A DNA stretch of 34,711 nt. Origin: Alphaproteobacteria bacterium. Lineage in GTDB: Bacteria; Pseudomonadota; Alphaproteobacteria; UBA828. The notes under the pieces were generated by a model. That model was not told the origin of the DNA, searched no databases, and saw nothing but the letters and a program-made list of their open reading frames with translations. Position 1 is the first letter of the stretch. Each line of letters starts with the position of its first letter. This document shows positions 24,785 through 33,311 of the stretch, in pieces. The position numbers and the translations under genes are program-made. The stretch lies in the NCBI GenBank assembly GCA_022826345.1, contig JAJDVB010000114.1, positions 1-34,711 of the forward strand, read 5' to 3'.

Positions 24785-25054
24785 ATGACCATCAAGACGA
24801 CACTCAGTTTCACTGATCGCCACCACCGTTTCCTTTTGGAGAAGGTGGGCGAAGGCGTTTTCACCACTCAGAGTGCCGCTGTGGCAAGCGCCATCGAGCA
24901 GATGATGCAGGACGATCGGGAGAGGGAAACAGCGCTTTCCGCCCGCGCCGAGGAAATTCGCGCGCGGATGCGGACAGAGCGTTCGGAGTACGTTGACGAC
25001 GAACAGGTGTTTTCGGAAGCTCGTGCCGCCGTTGAGGCGTCTCGCCGCGGGTGA
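24785..25054 (+). CDS. ParD-family type II antitoxin
   Basis: An 89-residue protein with the ParD/CopG-like layout. The N-terminal strand IKTTLSFTDRHHRFL and a ribbon-helix-helix region (about residues 3-45) are followed by a charged helix that wraps the toxin. The ATG at 24785 is preceded by CAACGGAGATCTGG, with GGAG as ribosome site. The ParE frame that should follow is broken, so the antitoxin is probably orphaned. Confidence 0.8.
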   Translation: MTIKTTLSFTDRHHRFLLEKVGEGVFTTQSAAVASAIEQMMQDDRERETALSARAEEIRARMRTERSEYVDDEQVFSEARAAVEASRRG

Positions 25055-25120
25055 CTGACCTACCGTGTCCGCTTTCATCCGCTCGTGGCGCGAGACCTGG
25101 AGGAGATCGCCCGGTGGATC
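25055..25120 (+). pseudogene. ParE toxin remnant, start codon lost and 3' end missing
   Basis: Directly after the ParD stop TGA (25052-25054) the same frame continues CTG then TYRVRFHPLVARDLEEIARWI, an unmistakable ParE N-terminus (strand 1 and helix 1). The expected ATG is CTG here, and similarity stops after about 22 codons at the junction near 25125. Both changes would inactivate the toxin. Confidence 0.65.
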
Positions 25121-25127
25121 TGTGCAT

Positions 25128-25316
25128 CTACCAAAAGGTCCTGCAACCGCGTTCGCCTGACTCGAAGAAGAAATAGACGCCACGGACGGGCCATTGCATC
25201 CTGCCGTCGCAATCCGACAGCCTTCGCTTTCCGCCGACGGCAGCCTCGAGACGCCCGAGCGCCCGGTAGAAGCGGGCGAGGTCGGCGGCTCTCGAACTGG
25301 CGTCGGTCGATCCCAT
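25128..25316 (-). pseudogene. 5' fragment of a conserved hypothetical protein of GIY-YIG-like type
   Basis: From ATG 25316 the frame reads SRAADLARFYRALGRLE, then GKRRLSDCDGRMQWP and RGVYFFFESGE, after which similarity ends at the junction near 25130. Proteins with an RGVYFFFE motif at this point resemble, as I recall, GIY-YIG-like conserved hypotheticals of about 200 residues. This is an N-terminal scrap. It begins 17 bases after the HipA-type gene stop (25333) on the same strand, so it may have been its downstream operon partner. Confidence 0.55.
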
Positions 25317-25332
25317 CGTCAGCGTCTCGCTG

Positions 25333-27132
25333 TCAATCGGCAGTGATCTCGATTCGCCTCTTCCAGACCTCGATCGCTCGATCAACCCGATCGGAGGCAG
25401 GATCGAGGTCGTCGAGGTGGGTGCTCAGTCGACCGCACAGAGATTCGACGATATTGCGAGCCGACTCCGCACTGATGCCCATCGTCACGCCCGCGCGGAC
25501 AAAGTCGTCGGACGACAGCCGATTTCGCTTGCCCGCGAGCGAGAGTGCCAAGTGATCGTCCTCCAGCCCCGGGAAGACCCGCGTCGTCACGGCATCGTAG
25601 GTCGGCGCGAACCGTACGGACGTGAAGTTTTCCGCACCATCGGGCGCAACCCTCAGAACAGCCATATTCTTAAGGTGGAAATCGCCATCGCCTGTAAGCC
25701 AGGCGAACACGGCCCGGCCAAGCAACGCTGCGACATCCGCTTCGGCGTCGCTCGAGACGCCCCGCAGCGCCCGTGCGACCTGCTCGATGGAGCCCTCGTA
25801 CTTTTCCGAAGGCCCGACGCCACGAACGGACGCCATGTCTTCCATCGCCATCCTGCGACGGTCGTTGCGGTCTCGCCGGATGTCGAAGCGTTCGACCAGC
25901 AGCGCGTCCGGCAGGTCATCCGGCATCGAGACGATCGCGTGGGCGGCCGTCTCGATCCCGCAGGCCCGCGCGCCCGCCAGACATGCCGCTTCAACCAGAG
26001 GAAGGTCCTCGAAACCGGCGCCCGGAGATGGCTTGAGGATGTGCGTGAAGGCCTGATCCCCGGCCGGCCGCAACACGCCGTCATGCGAGAGGTTCATCGG
26101 CGCCTTGATCTGCACGCCCGACAGGCGCGGCGTCGCCGTCGATGCGTACAAGGCGGCCACGCGCTCTTCCAGCGTCTCGTCGAATGTAGGCGCGGGCCCG
26201 GCGTAGCCCCCGGCGAAAACGCCCCCGTGGGTATATGCATCGAGCCGTCCCTCCAGCACATCGGCGGGAAGAGCCCGGAGATCGTCCGGGTTCTCCGACA
26301 CGACGATGTTCGACATGTAGCGCTTGCCAGCGGATATCCGCTCCCGCTCCGACTTCGGCTTCAAGACCCGCTCGAGCCACCCTTCCGGCAGCAGGCTTTC
26401 TATGAAGGGCGGAAGCCGGCCCGGCGCACCGGTCCGAACCGGCGTTGCGCCTTCGGTGGCGGTCGGCTCCCAGCGCCAGGCCGTTCCGTCATGAAACAGG
26501 GCTCCGATCTTCTCGCCGTGCCATCCGACATGAAGCGCCATCCCCCGCTGCGGCGTCTCTCGCAGCGGTGTGGCGATGAACGCTTCGGCTCGGCCCGCCT
26601 CCTTCCGCCACCCGTTGGCTTCGGCCAATCGCCAACACTCGATGATCGCCTCCTTTTCGCTGCCGGCGGCCTCGACGAGACGGGCGGCGATATCGGTCTG
26701 CATCTCGATCGTCATGGCGGCGCCGGCCTCGCTGCGCCGCCGGAAGGATTCCAGGTAGCGAAAGCGCAGCGTGGAGCGCCTGACCCTCAGGTCGCCCATC
26801 GGGTCGGCGGTTCGAGCGGTCTCCGTTTCGGGAGCATCCGGGGCGCGGTTCTGTACGATTTCCAGATTGCGCAGCCGTGTGCGCACGTTGTATCTGCCGC
26901 TCAGGAACAGACGCCGGTCCGGCGTGGGCGCGAGCAGCTCGGCGCTGGCTCCGCAAAGATAGGCGTTCGGGTAGAGATAGGCGGCGATGCGCAGCGCGTG
27001 ATCGAAGAGGACAGTGTCGGCGTCGTCCTCCGCTGCGACATAGACGCCCCGCATGATCTGGACGAGCCTGCCGGTCTCCGCGCCATATCGAGCGCGGTGC
27101 TTGTCGATGGTCTCGCCGACGAGATGCAGCAT
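25333..27132 (-). CDS. HipA-type serine/threonine kinase with AbiEi-like N-terminal region
   Basis: A 599-residue protein from ATG 27132; TTG 27138 is the outer alternative, but AGGTGA is correctly spaced only for the ATG. Residues about 1-200 resemble an AbiEi-type antitoxin: RLVQIMRGVYVA, then YLCGASAELL and RRLFLSGRYN. From about 200 comes the HipA N-subdomain (MALHVGWHGEKIGALF), then the kinase core: QIKAPMNLS, catalytic loop LTGDGDFHLKNM near residues 479-490 and APTYDAVTT. Standard HipA has about 440 residues and a separate HipB antitoxin. No hipB is found here, so the N-terminal domain may supply DNA binding or neutralisation in cis. The kinase core looks intact. Confidence 0.85.
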   Translation of the reverse strand: MLHLVGETIDKHRARYGAETGRLVQIMRGVYVAAEDDADTVLFDHALRIAAYLYPNAYLCGASAELLAPTPDRRLFLSGRYNVRTRLRNLEIVQNRAPDAPETETARTADPMGDLRVRRSTLRFRYLESFRRRSEAGAAMTIEMQTDIAARLVEAAGSEKEAIIECWRLAEANGWRKEAGRAEAFIATPLRETPQRGMALHVGWHGEKIGALFHDGTAWRWEPTATEGATPVRTGAPGRLPPFIESLLPEGWLERVLKPKSERERISAGKRYMSNIVVSENPDDLRALPADVLEGRLDAYTHGGVFAGGYAGPAPTFDETLEERVAALYASTATPRLSGVQIKAPMNLSHDGVLRPAGDQAFTHILKPSPGAGFEDLPLVEAACLAGARACGIETAAHAIVSMPDDLPDALLVERFDIRRDRNDRRRMAMEDMASVRGVGPSEKYEGSIEQVARALRGVSSDAEADVAALLGRAVFAWLTGDGDFHLKNMAVLRVAPDGAENFTSVRFAPTYDAVTTRVFPGLEDDHLALSLAGKRNRLSSDDFVRAGVTMGISAESARNIVESLCGRLSTHLDDLDPASDRVDRAIEVWKRRIEITAD

Positions 27133-27159
27133 CTCCAACTGTCACCTACTGTAGAATAG

Positions 27160-27229
27160 TGAAAGTAGCACATCAGCCGCATACTGTCACGTTTTTCCAC
27201 TTTATCTGACTTTCGATTGGCGAAAGTCA
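27160..27229. promoter_or_regulatory. Operator-like repeats upstream of the HipA-type gene
   Basis: A perfect 9-bp inverted repeat TGACTTTCG (27207-27215) and CGAAAGTCA (27221-27229) with a 5-base spacer. A further GTGAAAGT lies at 27159-27166 and CACTTTAT near 27198-27205. Repeated AAAGT half-sites between the kinase start and the region upstream suggest autoregulation by the DNA-binding N-terminus. Function is inferred. Confidence 0.5.
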
Positions 27230-27248
27230 CAATCGAGCGGCGGACCTG

Positions 27249-27396
27249 CAGCATCCCTGGCGGCGCATGCGGGCGCGCGACAGGCTCGACGACGTGCGCA
27301 TCCACGACCTCCGACATCTCTTCTGCAATTTCCAAAAGATATCCAGCATTTCCGCAGAAATAGGCGCCGACCATGTTCATGTAACATATTGAGATA
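27249..27396 (+). pseudogene. Tyrosine recombinase (integrase) catalytic-domain fragment
   Basis: A start-less plus-strand stretch reads WRRMRARDRLDDVRIHDLRH and then LFCNF before losing similarity and stopping at TGA after VTY. HDLRH is the box II H-x-x-R motif of tyrosine recombinases, here with the usual preceding Asp/Arg context. Only about 27 residues are recognisable. From here to 27924 (about 530 bases) I see no gene, only lower-GC sequence with scattered short frames. Confidence 0.6.
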
Positions 27397-27924
27397 ACTT
27401 ACTTTACACCGTCGCACCCCACTCAGCCTGACCGCCAAGCCAATCCAACCCACCCCTCAAAATCGCGGAAGCAATCCACAATCGGACTTCACCCTATCCC
27501 TCACAACGCCTGTCCAAATCTGGCGTCATTGTCCCTGCTCCCCGATATCGACCCGATATCCAATCCGCCTGACCGGGAAATCGTCTGACCCGCGCTTGAT
27601 TAGCAACCGTTCCGACCTCATGTCCGGTCGCGCATTCCCACCAAGGCGCCGTCTCCGCCCCGCAGCCCGTCCTGCCAAGCCGGGCCGCTCGTTCGATCCC
27701 CCCGTCTCAGGGACAACGCAGAGTCCGTCCGCCGGCCCCGCATGCCGCACCACCGTTGCGCGCACTCCGCGACACGGCACCCTCAGCCTCGCTATTGACC
27801 TAGATGCCCCTCCGAATGCTCCGACCGTAACGAAATTGGCGGAAGACGTTGATGAACGAACATGGAGTCGGACGGACCTTTCTGCGCAGGAGGTCCGGAC
27901 GAACTGACCCCGTGATCTGTACGT

Positions 27925-28518
27925 TCAGACAACTGCCGCCGGAGCCACGACTGCGCGCACTCTCACTCGCTCAAGAATCTGCTGGTACAGCTCGACATGA
28001 TCGCCGCTTGTCCAGAATCGAACCGCAATGCTGTAGTCCTGAGAGGCACCTTCCCCATGAGCAAAGCGCGACTGACACCCCACCAACAGATGAAGGAGGG
28101 GCTCCGCTCCGTCGTCCGCAACGGGAAGTCTCGGTGCACGTGTCCATCGCTTGCGACGAACCTGAAGCGTCGACCACTGAAGCCGTGTCTTGGGTGGTCT
28201 ACAATCGAGCCTCTTCGACTGGGGGAGTTTGGGGGCATCACCCGGCCCGTCGTATCGCGTGCGATATCGGATAACCTCGTCACGTGTGAGGCCCTTCAGA
28301 ACTTCGATCCACATCGTCCGTCCTAGGTAATCGCGTCGGCTTGTCCGGACTGGTGGATCGTACGCAAGCGCAACTGAGACTCCACGTTCGCCGCTGCCCG
28401 AAATGAATGCAGGCGGGACCTGCACTTCGTAGATGTCAACGGCGGCGGGATTATGCGCCAGAGCGGCGGAGTAAAAGTGCACCACGGGCCTCGGCGGTAG
28501 CTTGTCCCCGTAGTCCAC
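27925..28518 (-). pseudogene. IetS-like subtilase (S8 peptidase), C-terminal fragment
   Basis: The last ~195 residues of a large subtilisin-like protease. VDIYEVQVPPAFISGSGERG, VALAYDPPVRTSRRDYLG (each under 20 residues), LKGLTRDEVI and the terminal ELYQQILERVRVR match the C-terminal beta-domain of the S8 peptidases that pair with an AAA ATPase in the IetAS anti-phage/plasmid-interference system. The Asp/His/Ser catalytic domain and the ATPase gene are absent. The upstream side is an IS21 end, and beyond that IS the missing half is not found, so a deletion accompanied the insertion. Confidence 0.65.
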
Positions 28519-28612
28519 GGGAGGGACCCGCGCGCGGGGCGACGCGCCCTCAGCGCGGCTGGCGGCGGCCCGCGCGTGGGAGGGGCCTGTGGGCCCACGG
28601 GGTCAAGCGGGG

Positions 28613-29377
28613 TTATTCGGACGGGCGCTGGCGTTGTGATCGGCTCTGCTTGAGCCTGTAGCTCTCGCCGTTCATCTCCAGGATGTGGACATGGTGGGTG
28701 ATGCGGTCGAGGAGCGCGCCGGTGAGGCGTTCGCTGGCGAAGACCGAGGTCCATTCCTGGAAGGGCAGGTTGGAGGTGACGATGGTGGCGCCGTTCTCGT
28801 AGCGTCGGCTGAGGACGTCGAAGAGCAGTTCGCTTCCGCTCTGCGAGAGCGGCACGTATCCGAGTTCGTCGACGATGAGCAGGCTGACCTTGGCGAGCTG
28901 GTCCTGGAGCCGGAGCAGCCTCTTCTCGTCGCGCGCCTCGATCATCTCGTGGACCAGCTGGGAGGCGGTGGTGAAGCGCACGGCGAGGCCCTTCTGGCAG
29001 GCTGCGAGGCCGAGGGCCAGGGCGATGTGCGTCTTTCCGACGCCGCTCGGGCCCAACAGGATCGCGTTCTCGCGGCGCTCGATGTAGTCGCCGCGCGCGA
29101 GGTCGAGCACCAGCATCTTGTTGAGGCTGGGGATCGCCTTGAAGTCGAAGCTCTCGAGCTGTTTGACGACGGGGAAGCGGGCCTGCCTGATGCGGCGCTC
29201 GACCAGGCGTCTCTCGCGGTCGATCATCTCCATCTCCACCAGCCGGGCGAGGAACTGCACATGATCCAGGCCCTCGGTCGCGCACTGGCGCGCCAGCTTC
29301 TCGTATTCCCGCAGGAAGGTGGGCAGCTTGAGCTTCTTCAGGTGGTGCTCGAGCAGGATGCGGGGCGCTTCAGCCAT
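28613..29377 (-). CDS. istB: IS21 helper ATPase IstB
   Basis: A 254-residue AAA+ protein that stimulates IstA during transposition. LLEHHLKKLKLPTFLREYE at the N-terminus, Walker A GPSGVGKTH (residues 109-117), Walker B LLIVDELGYVPLS and SNLPFQEWTSVF are all present. Length and overlap with the istA end are standard. Apparently intact but without a functional IstA here. Confidence 0.95.
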   Translation of the reverse strand: MAEAPRILLEHHLKKLKLPTFLREYEKLARQCATEGLDHVQFLARLVEMEMIDRERRLVERRIRQARFPVVKQLESFDFKAIPSLNKMLVLDLARGDYIERRENAILLGPSGVGKTHIALALGLAACQKGLAVRFTTASQLVHEMIEARDEKRLLRLQDQLAKVSLLIVDELGYVPLSQSGSELLFDVLSRRYENGATIVTSNLPFQEWTSVFASERLTGALLDRITHHVHILEMNGESYRLKQSRSQRQRPSE

Positions 29378-30110
29378 GGCCGCCTCCCGCGGCGAGCAGG
29401 GCGGCGTAGTCGACGGCCCGGGTTGCGGCGACGAAGGGCTGGGGCAGATGCGGGTAGCGTGTCAGGTCGAGATGGGCCGGGCGCCTCTCGATACGCGCCA
29501 GCAGCAGGTGCTTGACCGCATCGAAGCCGATCAGGCGGCGCTTCACGGCATCCTGCACCGCGGCCGTCACTTGGCGCTCCGGGAAGTCCTCCAGCAGGCG
29601 CAGCACCTGGATGTATTCGCGCTTGCCGCGCGGCCCGAAGCGGGCCTCGAGAAGGCGGCGCAGCGCATCGAAGGCCGGATCGAGCTTCCAGCCGCGCAGC
29701 GGCGCCGCCTGGTCCAGCGCGCCCGGCTTCTTCTCCAGCAGCGAGAGATAGTGCAGCGGGTCGTAGACCACGTCGCCGCGGACATAGGAGCGCCGGTGGC
29801 GGGCGACGATCTCGGTGCCGAGCGCGATCTCGACCCGGTCGACATAGCCCTTGATCGTCACCCTCTTGTGGGCGTGGACCACCGGCGCCGAGTAGTCAAC
29901 GAGGCGGTAGCGCACCAGCGCCGTCGACGAGACCTGGCCCGGCACATGCTCGCAGGCCTCGAAGGGTGCGGCCGGCAGAGCGCGCAGGGCGTCGAGGTCA
30001 GCCAACAGGGCTACCGCCCGCTCGCCCTCCTGCAGCGCGTCGAGACGCTCCAGGCAACGCGCCAGCAGCCGCTCGTTCAGAACGGCCAGATCGGGCACCC
30101 AAGTGGAGAA
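29370..30110 (-). pseudogene. istA: IS21 transposase IstA, C-terminal half only
   Basis: About 245 residues of the C-terminal half: VSSTALVRYRLVDYSAPVV, YDPLHYLSLLEKKPGALDQA and the family ending FDAVKHLLLARIERRP. IstA is normally about 500 residues with an N-terminal HTH and a DDE integrase core. Both are missing. Similarity starts near 30110, and the MCAMPRTWRSAKF at the start of the open frame is outside the element. Confidence 0.85.
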
Positions 30111-30188
30111 CTTCGCGGAGCGCCATGTCCGCGGCATCGCACACATCGAGTGCCCGAACTCATCGGTGCGCCCGCTCCGTAGGACGGC

Positions 30189-30280
30189 TGCGGAGAATAG
30201 GGCAAGTATCTCCGCAATGAATGCGGAGATACTTGCCGATGCGGAGATTGGACGTTATATTCACCGCACAAAGTGCGGAG
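30189..30280 (+). promoter_or_regulatory. Fic promoter with five TGCGGAG operator half-sites
   Basis: A sigma-70-like promoter TTGCCG (30233-30238), 17-base spacer, TATATT (30256-30261) precedes the fic ATG at 30289. A perfect 16-bp inverted repeat, arms 30201-30216 and 30222-30237 with loop ATGAA, covers the -35 box. TGCGGAG occurs at 30189, 30222, 30240 and 30274, and inverted at 30210. CCGCAC-AAA-GTGCGG (30264-30278) sits around the expected start point. This is strong evidence for repression by a dimeric regulator, possibly the winged-helix domain of the Fic protein itself. Confidence 0.7.
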
Positions 30281-30288
30281 TATGTGCC

Positions 30289-31395
30289 ATGTTCATCTGG
30301 CAACGCCCCGAATGGCCGCAATTTCGGCAGGATGACGCTCGGCTCGGTCAGCTCCTCGCGGACACGCGCCACGCCCAGGGGAAGCTGCTCGGCCGCATGG
30401 AAGCCCTGGGTTTCGAGATGCGCAGCGAGGCCACCTTGCGCATGCTCACCGAGGATGTCGTGAAAACCAGTGAGATCGAGGGCGAGATCCTCGCCCCCGA
30501 CCAGGTGCGCTCGTCCCTCGCAAGCCGCCTCGGTCTGGATGCCGGCGGCCTGCCGGTACCGGATCGCAATGTCGACGGTGTCGTCGAGATGACGCTCGAT
30601 GCCACCCGGAACTACGCCACGCCCCTGACCGAAGAACGGCTGTTCTCGTGGCACGCCGCCCTGTTCCCGACGGGCTATAGCGGCATGCGCCGGATCCACG
30701 TTGGTGAATGGCGCGACGACGCAGACGGACCGATGCAGGTCGTCTCGGGTCCGATCGGCCGCCAGCGCGTCCACTACAGCGCTCCACCGGCGGAGCGCCT
30801 CGGCGACGAGATGCTCGCCTTCTTCGAATGGTTCGAGGCCGCGCGGTCCATGGAACCCGTGCTTGCAGCCGGCCTGGCCCATCTCTGGTTCGTCTCCATC
30901 CATCCGTTCGAAGACGGCAACGGGCGCATCGCGCGAGCGATCGCCGACATGGCTCTGGCCCGCTCGGAAGACAGCCCGGAACGCTTCTACAGCATGTCCG
31001 CTCAGATACGCGTGGAGCGCAACGCCTACTACGACATCCTGGAGGCAACGCAGAAAGGCGGCCTGGATATCACCGACTGGCAGATCTGGTTTCTCGAGTG
31101 CCTCGGGCGCGCGATCGAAAGCGCCCGGCATACTCTTTCCGCCGTCTTGACCAAAGCCAGCTTCTGGGAAGCCCATGCCTCTGACGTGTTCAACGAGCGC
31201 CAGGTCAAGATCCTGAATCGGCTGCTGGACGGTTTCGAGGGGAAGCTCACGTCGTCCAAATGGGCGCGGATGAACCGCTGTTCCCAGGACACGGCCAACC
31301 GCGACATCCGCGACTTGGTCGACCGCGGCATCCTCGTTCGCGGCCCGGCCGGCGGCCGCAGCACCAGCTACGAATTGCCAACCGCTCGGGGCTGA
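30289..31395 (+). CDS. Fic-family AMP-transferase, class II with C-terminal winged helix
   Basis: A 368-residue cytoplasmic protein. The N-terminal FIWQRPEWPQFRQDDARL region is DUF4172-like. The inhibitory motif [ST]xxxE[GN] is present as TSEIEG (residues 60-65), marking class II Fic proteins that inhibit themselves. The active loop HPFEDGNGR (205-213) is complete. The last ~70 residues form a winged helix (QVKILNRLLDGF to RDIRDLVDRGILVRGP, in parts). The ATG at 30289 lies 28 bases after the -10 box; frames upstream lie in the operator. Such proteins modify target proteins with AMP, and the wing may bind its own promoter. The gene appears intact. Confidence 0.92.
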   Translation: MFIWQRPEWPQFRQDDARLGQLLADTRHAQGKLLGRMEALGFEMRSEATLRMLTEDVVKTSEIEGEILAPDQVRSSLASRLGLDAGGLPVPDRNVDGVVEMTLDATRNYATPLTEERLFSWHAALFPTGYSGMRRIHVGEWRDDADGPMQVVSGPIGRQRVHYSAPPAERLGDEMLAFFEWFEAARSMEPVLAAGLAHLWFVSIHPFEDGNGRIARAIADMALARSEDSPERFYSMSAQIRVERNAYYDILEATQKGGLDITDWQIWFLECLGRAIESARHTLSAVLTKASFWEAHASDVFNERQVKILNRLLDGFEGKLTSSKWARMNRCSQDTANRDIRDLVDRGILVRGPAGGRSTSYELPTARG

Positions 31396-31619
31396 CATCG
31401 AATGGAAGGAAGACGCCGCGACCGGGACGCTACACAGGGGGAACACCCGTGTTCGCAAGGCATTGGCGGCGGAGGGCCGGGAGGGCGCGATCGGACTGCG
31501 GCCAGCGGAGGCCCGTCGGCTGAGCCGCACGTTCGAGTGCCGCAATTATGGACGCCACTTCGCCGCCGACGAGATGGCGCGATTGCTCACGTTGATGGCC
31601 GACCCACCGCCGTTGAACC
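31394..31619 (+). other. Start-less coding-like stretch cut by the IS66 end
   Basis: Between fic and the IS66 element the second forward frame stays open from inside the fic tail to TAG at 31636, reading IEWKEDAATGTLHRGN, RRLSRTFECRNYGRHF and DEMARLLTLMADPPPLN before entering the IS end. No start codon precedes it and I recognise no family. It could be the remnant of a gene interrupted by the IS, or chance. Confidence 0.25.
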
Positions 31620-33270
31620 GTGAGCATCCGGCGTAGGCCGCAGGCTACGCGGTGAGGGCCTGCTGCCGTTCGGCCTTCCAGTGCCAGGGGAGGAACTCGT
31701 GCAGGCGGGTCTGCGGCAGTTCGGCGATGCGGGCGAGGACGTCGGCAAGCCAGGCCTGGGGGTCGACGCCGTTGAGCCTGGCGGTGCCGATCAGCGTGTA
31801 CATCGCCGCCGCCCGCTCGCCGCCGCGATCGGAGCCCGCGAACAGCCAGGATTTGCGTCCGAGTGCAATGCCGCGAAGCGCGCGCTCGGCCGCGTTGTTG
31901 GTGAGACAGACGCGGCCGTCGTCGAGGAAGCGGGTGAAGCCGTCCCAACGCTTCAACATGTAATCCATCGCCTTGGCCACGGCGGCGTGGCGCGAGAGCC
32001 CGGCGCGCTCCGTGCGCATCCAGTCCTCGAGATCGGCGACAAGCGGCGCGCTCCGCTCCCGGCGCACGGCGAGGCGACGCTCGGCACTCTCGCCGTTGAT
32101 CGCACGCTCGATGTCGAACAGCGCGTCGATGCGCTTCACAGCCTCCAGCGCCAGCGGCGAGATCGGCGGCGCGCTCTTGCCGCGCCTCTTGGCCGCCGCG
32201 ATATCGGCGAGCTCGTAGAACTTCCTCCGCCCATGCGCCCAGCACAGCGCTTCCGTGACAGGCCCCGGCGAGCGGCCGGGCTCGTAGAGCCGCCGGTAGC
32301 CGGCATAGGCGTCGGCCTGCAGGATCCCGGCGAAGGTACGGAGGTGCTCGACCGGGTGATCGCCCGAGCGATCCCGGGAATAGCGGAACAGCGTCGCCGG
32401 CGGGCCCGGACCGGCGAAAGGCGCATCGTCGCGCACATAGACCCAGGCCCGCCCGGTGGCGCACTTGCCCTTGGCCAACACCGGCACAGGCGTGTCGTCG
32501 CCGTGCAGGCGTTCCGCCGCCAGCACGTGGGCCTCGATTAGCGCGTGCAGCGGCTTCAGCGCCGCGGCACACGCACCCACCTGGTCGGCCAGCGTCGAGG
32601 TGCTGAGATCGATCCCTTCCCGGGCGTAGCGATCCCTCTGCCGGTTCAGAGGCTGGTGCTGCCCGTACTTCTCGAACAGGATCGTCGCCAGCAGGTTGGG
32701 ACCCGCCCAGCCCCGCGGCGTCGGGTGGAACGGCGCCGGCGGCTGGCTGATCTTCTCGCACCGCCGGCAGGTGAACTTCTCGCGCACCGTCTGGATGACC
32801 TTCCACTGGCGCGGGATCACCTCCAGCGCCTCGGTGATGTCCTGGCCGATCTTCGACAGCTTCTCCGAGCCGCAGCACGCGCAGGATGTCGGCCCCGGCA
32901 CCACCACCCGCTCGCGCGGAAGATGCGCGGGCAGCGGCTTGCGCCCCGTCCGGCGGCGGGTGAACCCCTTGAACTGCGTGGTCTCCGCCGCCGCCTTCTC
33001 TGCCGCCAGCTCGTCCTCTGTCGCGCTCACCTCGGGCTCGTCGAGCTGGAGTTCGAGCTGGTCGAGAAGACGCTGCTTGCGCTCCGAGCGCGAGCCGAAG
33101 AACTCGCGCCGCAGCTTCTCGATGGCCAGCTTCAGGAAGGCAATCTCGGCCTCGGCGGCAGACACCTTCGCCTGCGCATTCGCGGCTTCCGCCTCGGCGG
33201 TCGGCGCCCGCGCTTCGGCCTCGCAGGCCTTCGTCTCGGCCTCCGACGCCTCGCTTACAACCATGATAGA
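31620..33270 (-). mobile_element. IS66-family element with tnpC only (ISBst12-like)
   Basis: One end is likely GTGAGCATCCGG at 31620, similar to the IS66 consensus beginning GTAAGCG. The other end is uncertain. The complement of 33252-33258 gives GTAAGCG but lies at the very start of tnpC. tnpA and tnpB are absent, because the space beyond the tnpC start is occupied by a plus-strand gene, which fits the tnpC-only ISBst12 subgroup or a truncated copy. No 8-bp target duplication was found. Confidence 0.65.
31645..33264 (-). CDS. tnpC: IS66-family transposase TnpC
   Basis: A 539-residue transposase. The coiled N-terminus (Ala/Glu-rich, residues 1-60) is followed by LRREFFGSRSERK, a zinc-binding CACCGSEKL with the later FTCRRCEK, and the DDE domain with HGDDTPVPVLAKGK, QADAYAGYRRLYEPG, CWAHGRRKFYELAD and LTNNAAERALRGIA. 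The C-terminal RIAELPQTRLHEFLPWHW is the conserved end. The frame is complete. The first ~25 residues are low-complexity, and a start further in is possible. Confidence 0.93.
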   Translation of the reverse strand: MVVSEASEAETKACEAEARAPTAEAEAANAQAKVSAAEAEIAFLKLAIEKLRREFFGSRSERKQRLLDQLELQLDEPEVSATEDELAAEKAAAETTQFKGFTRRRTGRKPLPAHLPRERVVVPGPTSCACCGSEKLSKIGQDITEALEVIPRQWKVIQTVREKFTCRRCEKISQPPAPFHPTPRGWAGPNLLATILFEKYGQHQPLNRQRDRYAREGIDLSTSTLADQVGACAAALKPLHALIEAHVLAAERLHGDDTPVPVLAKGKCATGRAWVYVRDDAPFAGPGPPATLFRYSRDRSGDHPVEHLRTFAGILQADAYAGYRRLYEPGRSPGPVTEALCWAHGRRKFYELADIAAAKRRGKSAPPISPLALEAVKRIDALFDIERAINGESAERRLAVRRERSAPLVADLEDWMRTERAGLSRHAAVAKAMDYMLKRWDGFTRFLDDGRVCLTNNAAERALRGIALGRKSWLFAGSDRGGERAAAMYTLIGTARLNGVDPQAWLADVLARIAELPQTRLHEFLPWHWKAERQQALTA

Positions 33271-33311
33271 GTCATAACTGGAGTTGGTCCCATCGACCGG
33301 AGCAGGCCCCC

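Larger units (their letters stand above)
28519..30110 (-). mobile_element. IS21-family insertion sequence, truncated at its left (istA) end
   Basis: Contains intact istB and the 3' half of istA, with the usual short overlap. The right end lies in the GC-rich 94 bases after the istB stop (28519-28612), but I could not define the terminal repeat. The other end with the istA N-terminus is gone, so the element cannot move by itself. Confidence 0.75.

Noticed and set aside
25417..27159. 580-residue open frame on the plus strand
   Set aside because: Lies antisense to the HipA-type kinase gene, which has complete motifs.
27334..27924. Coding frames in the gap between the integrase scrap and the IetS fragment
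   Set aside because: Short frames on both strands show no family, ribosome site or consistent codon use.
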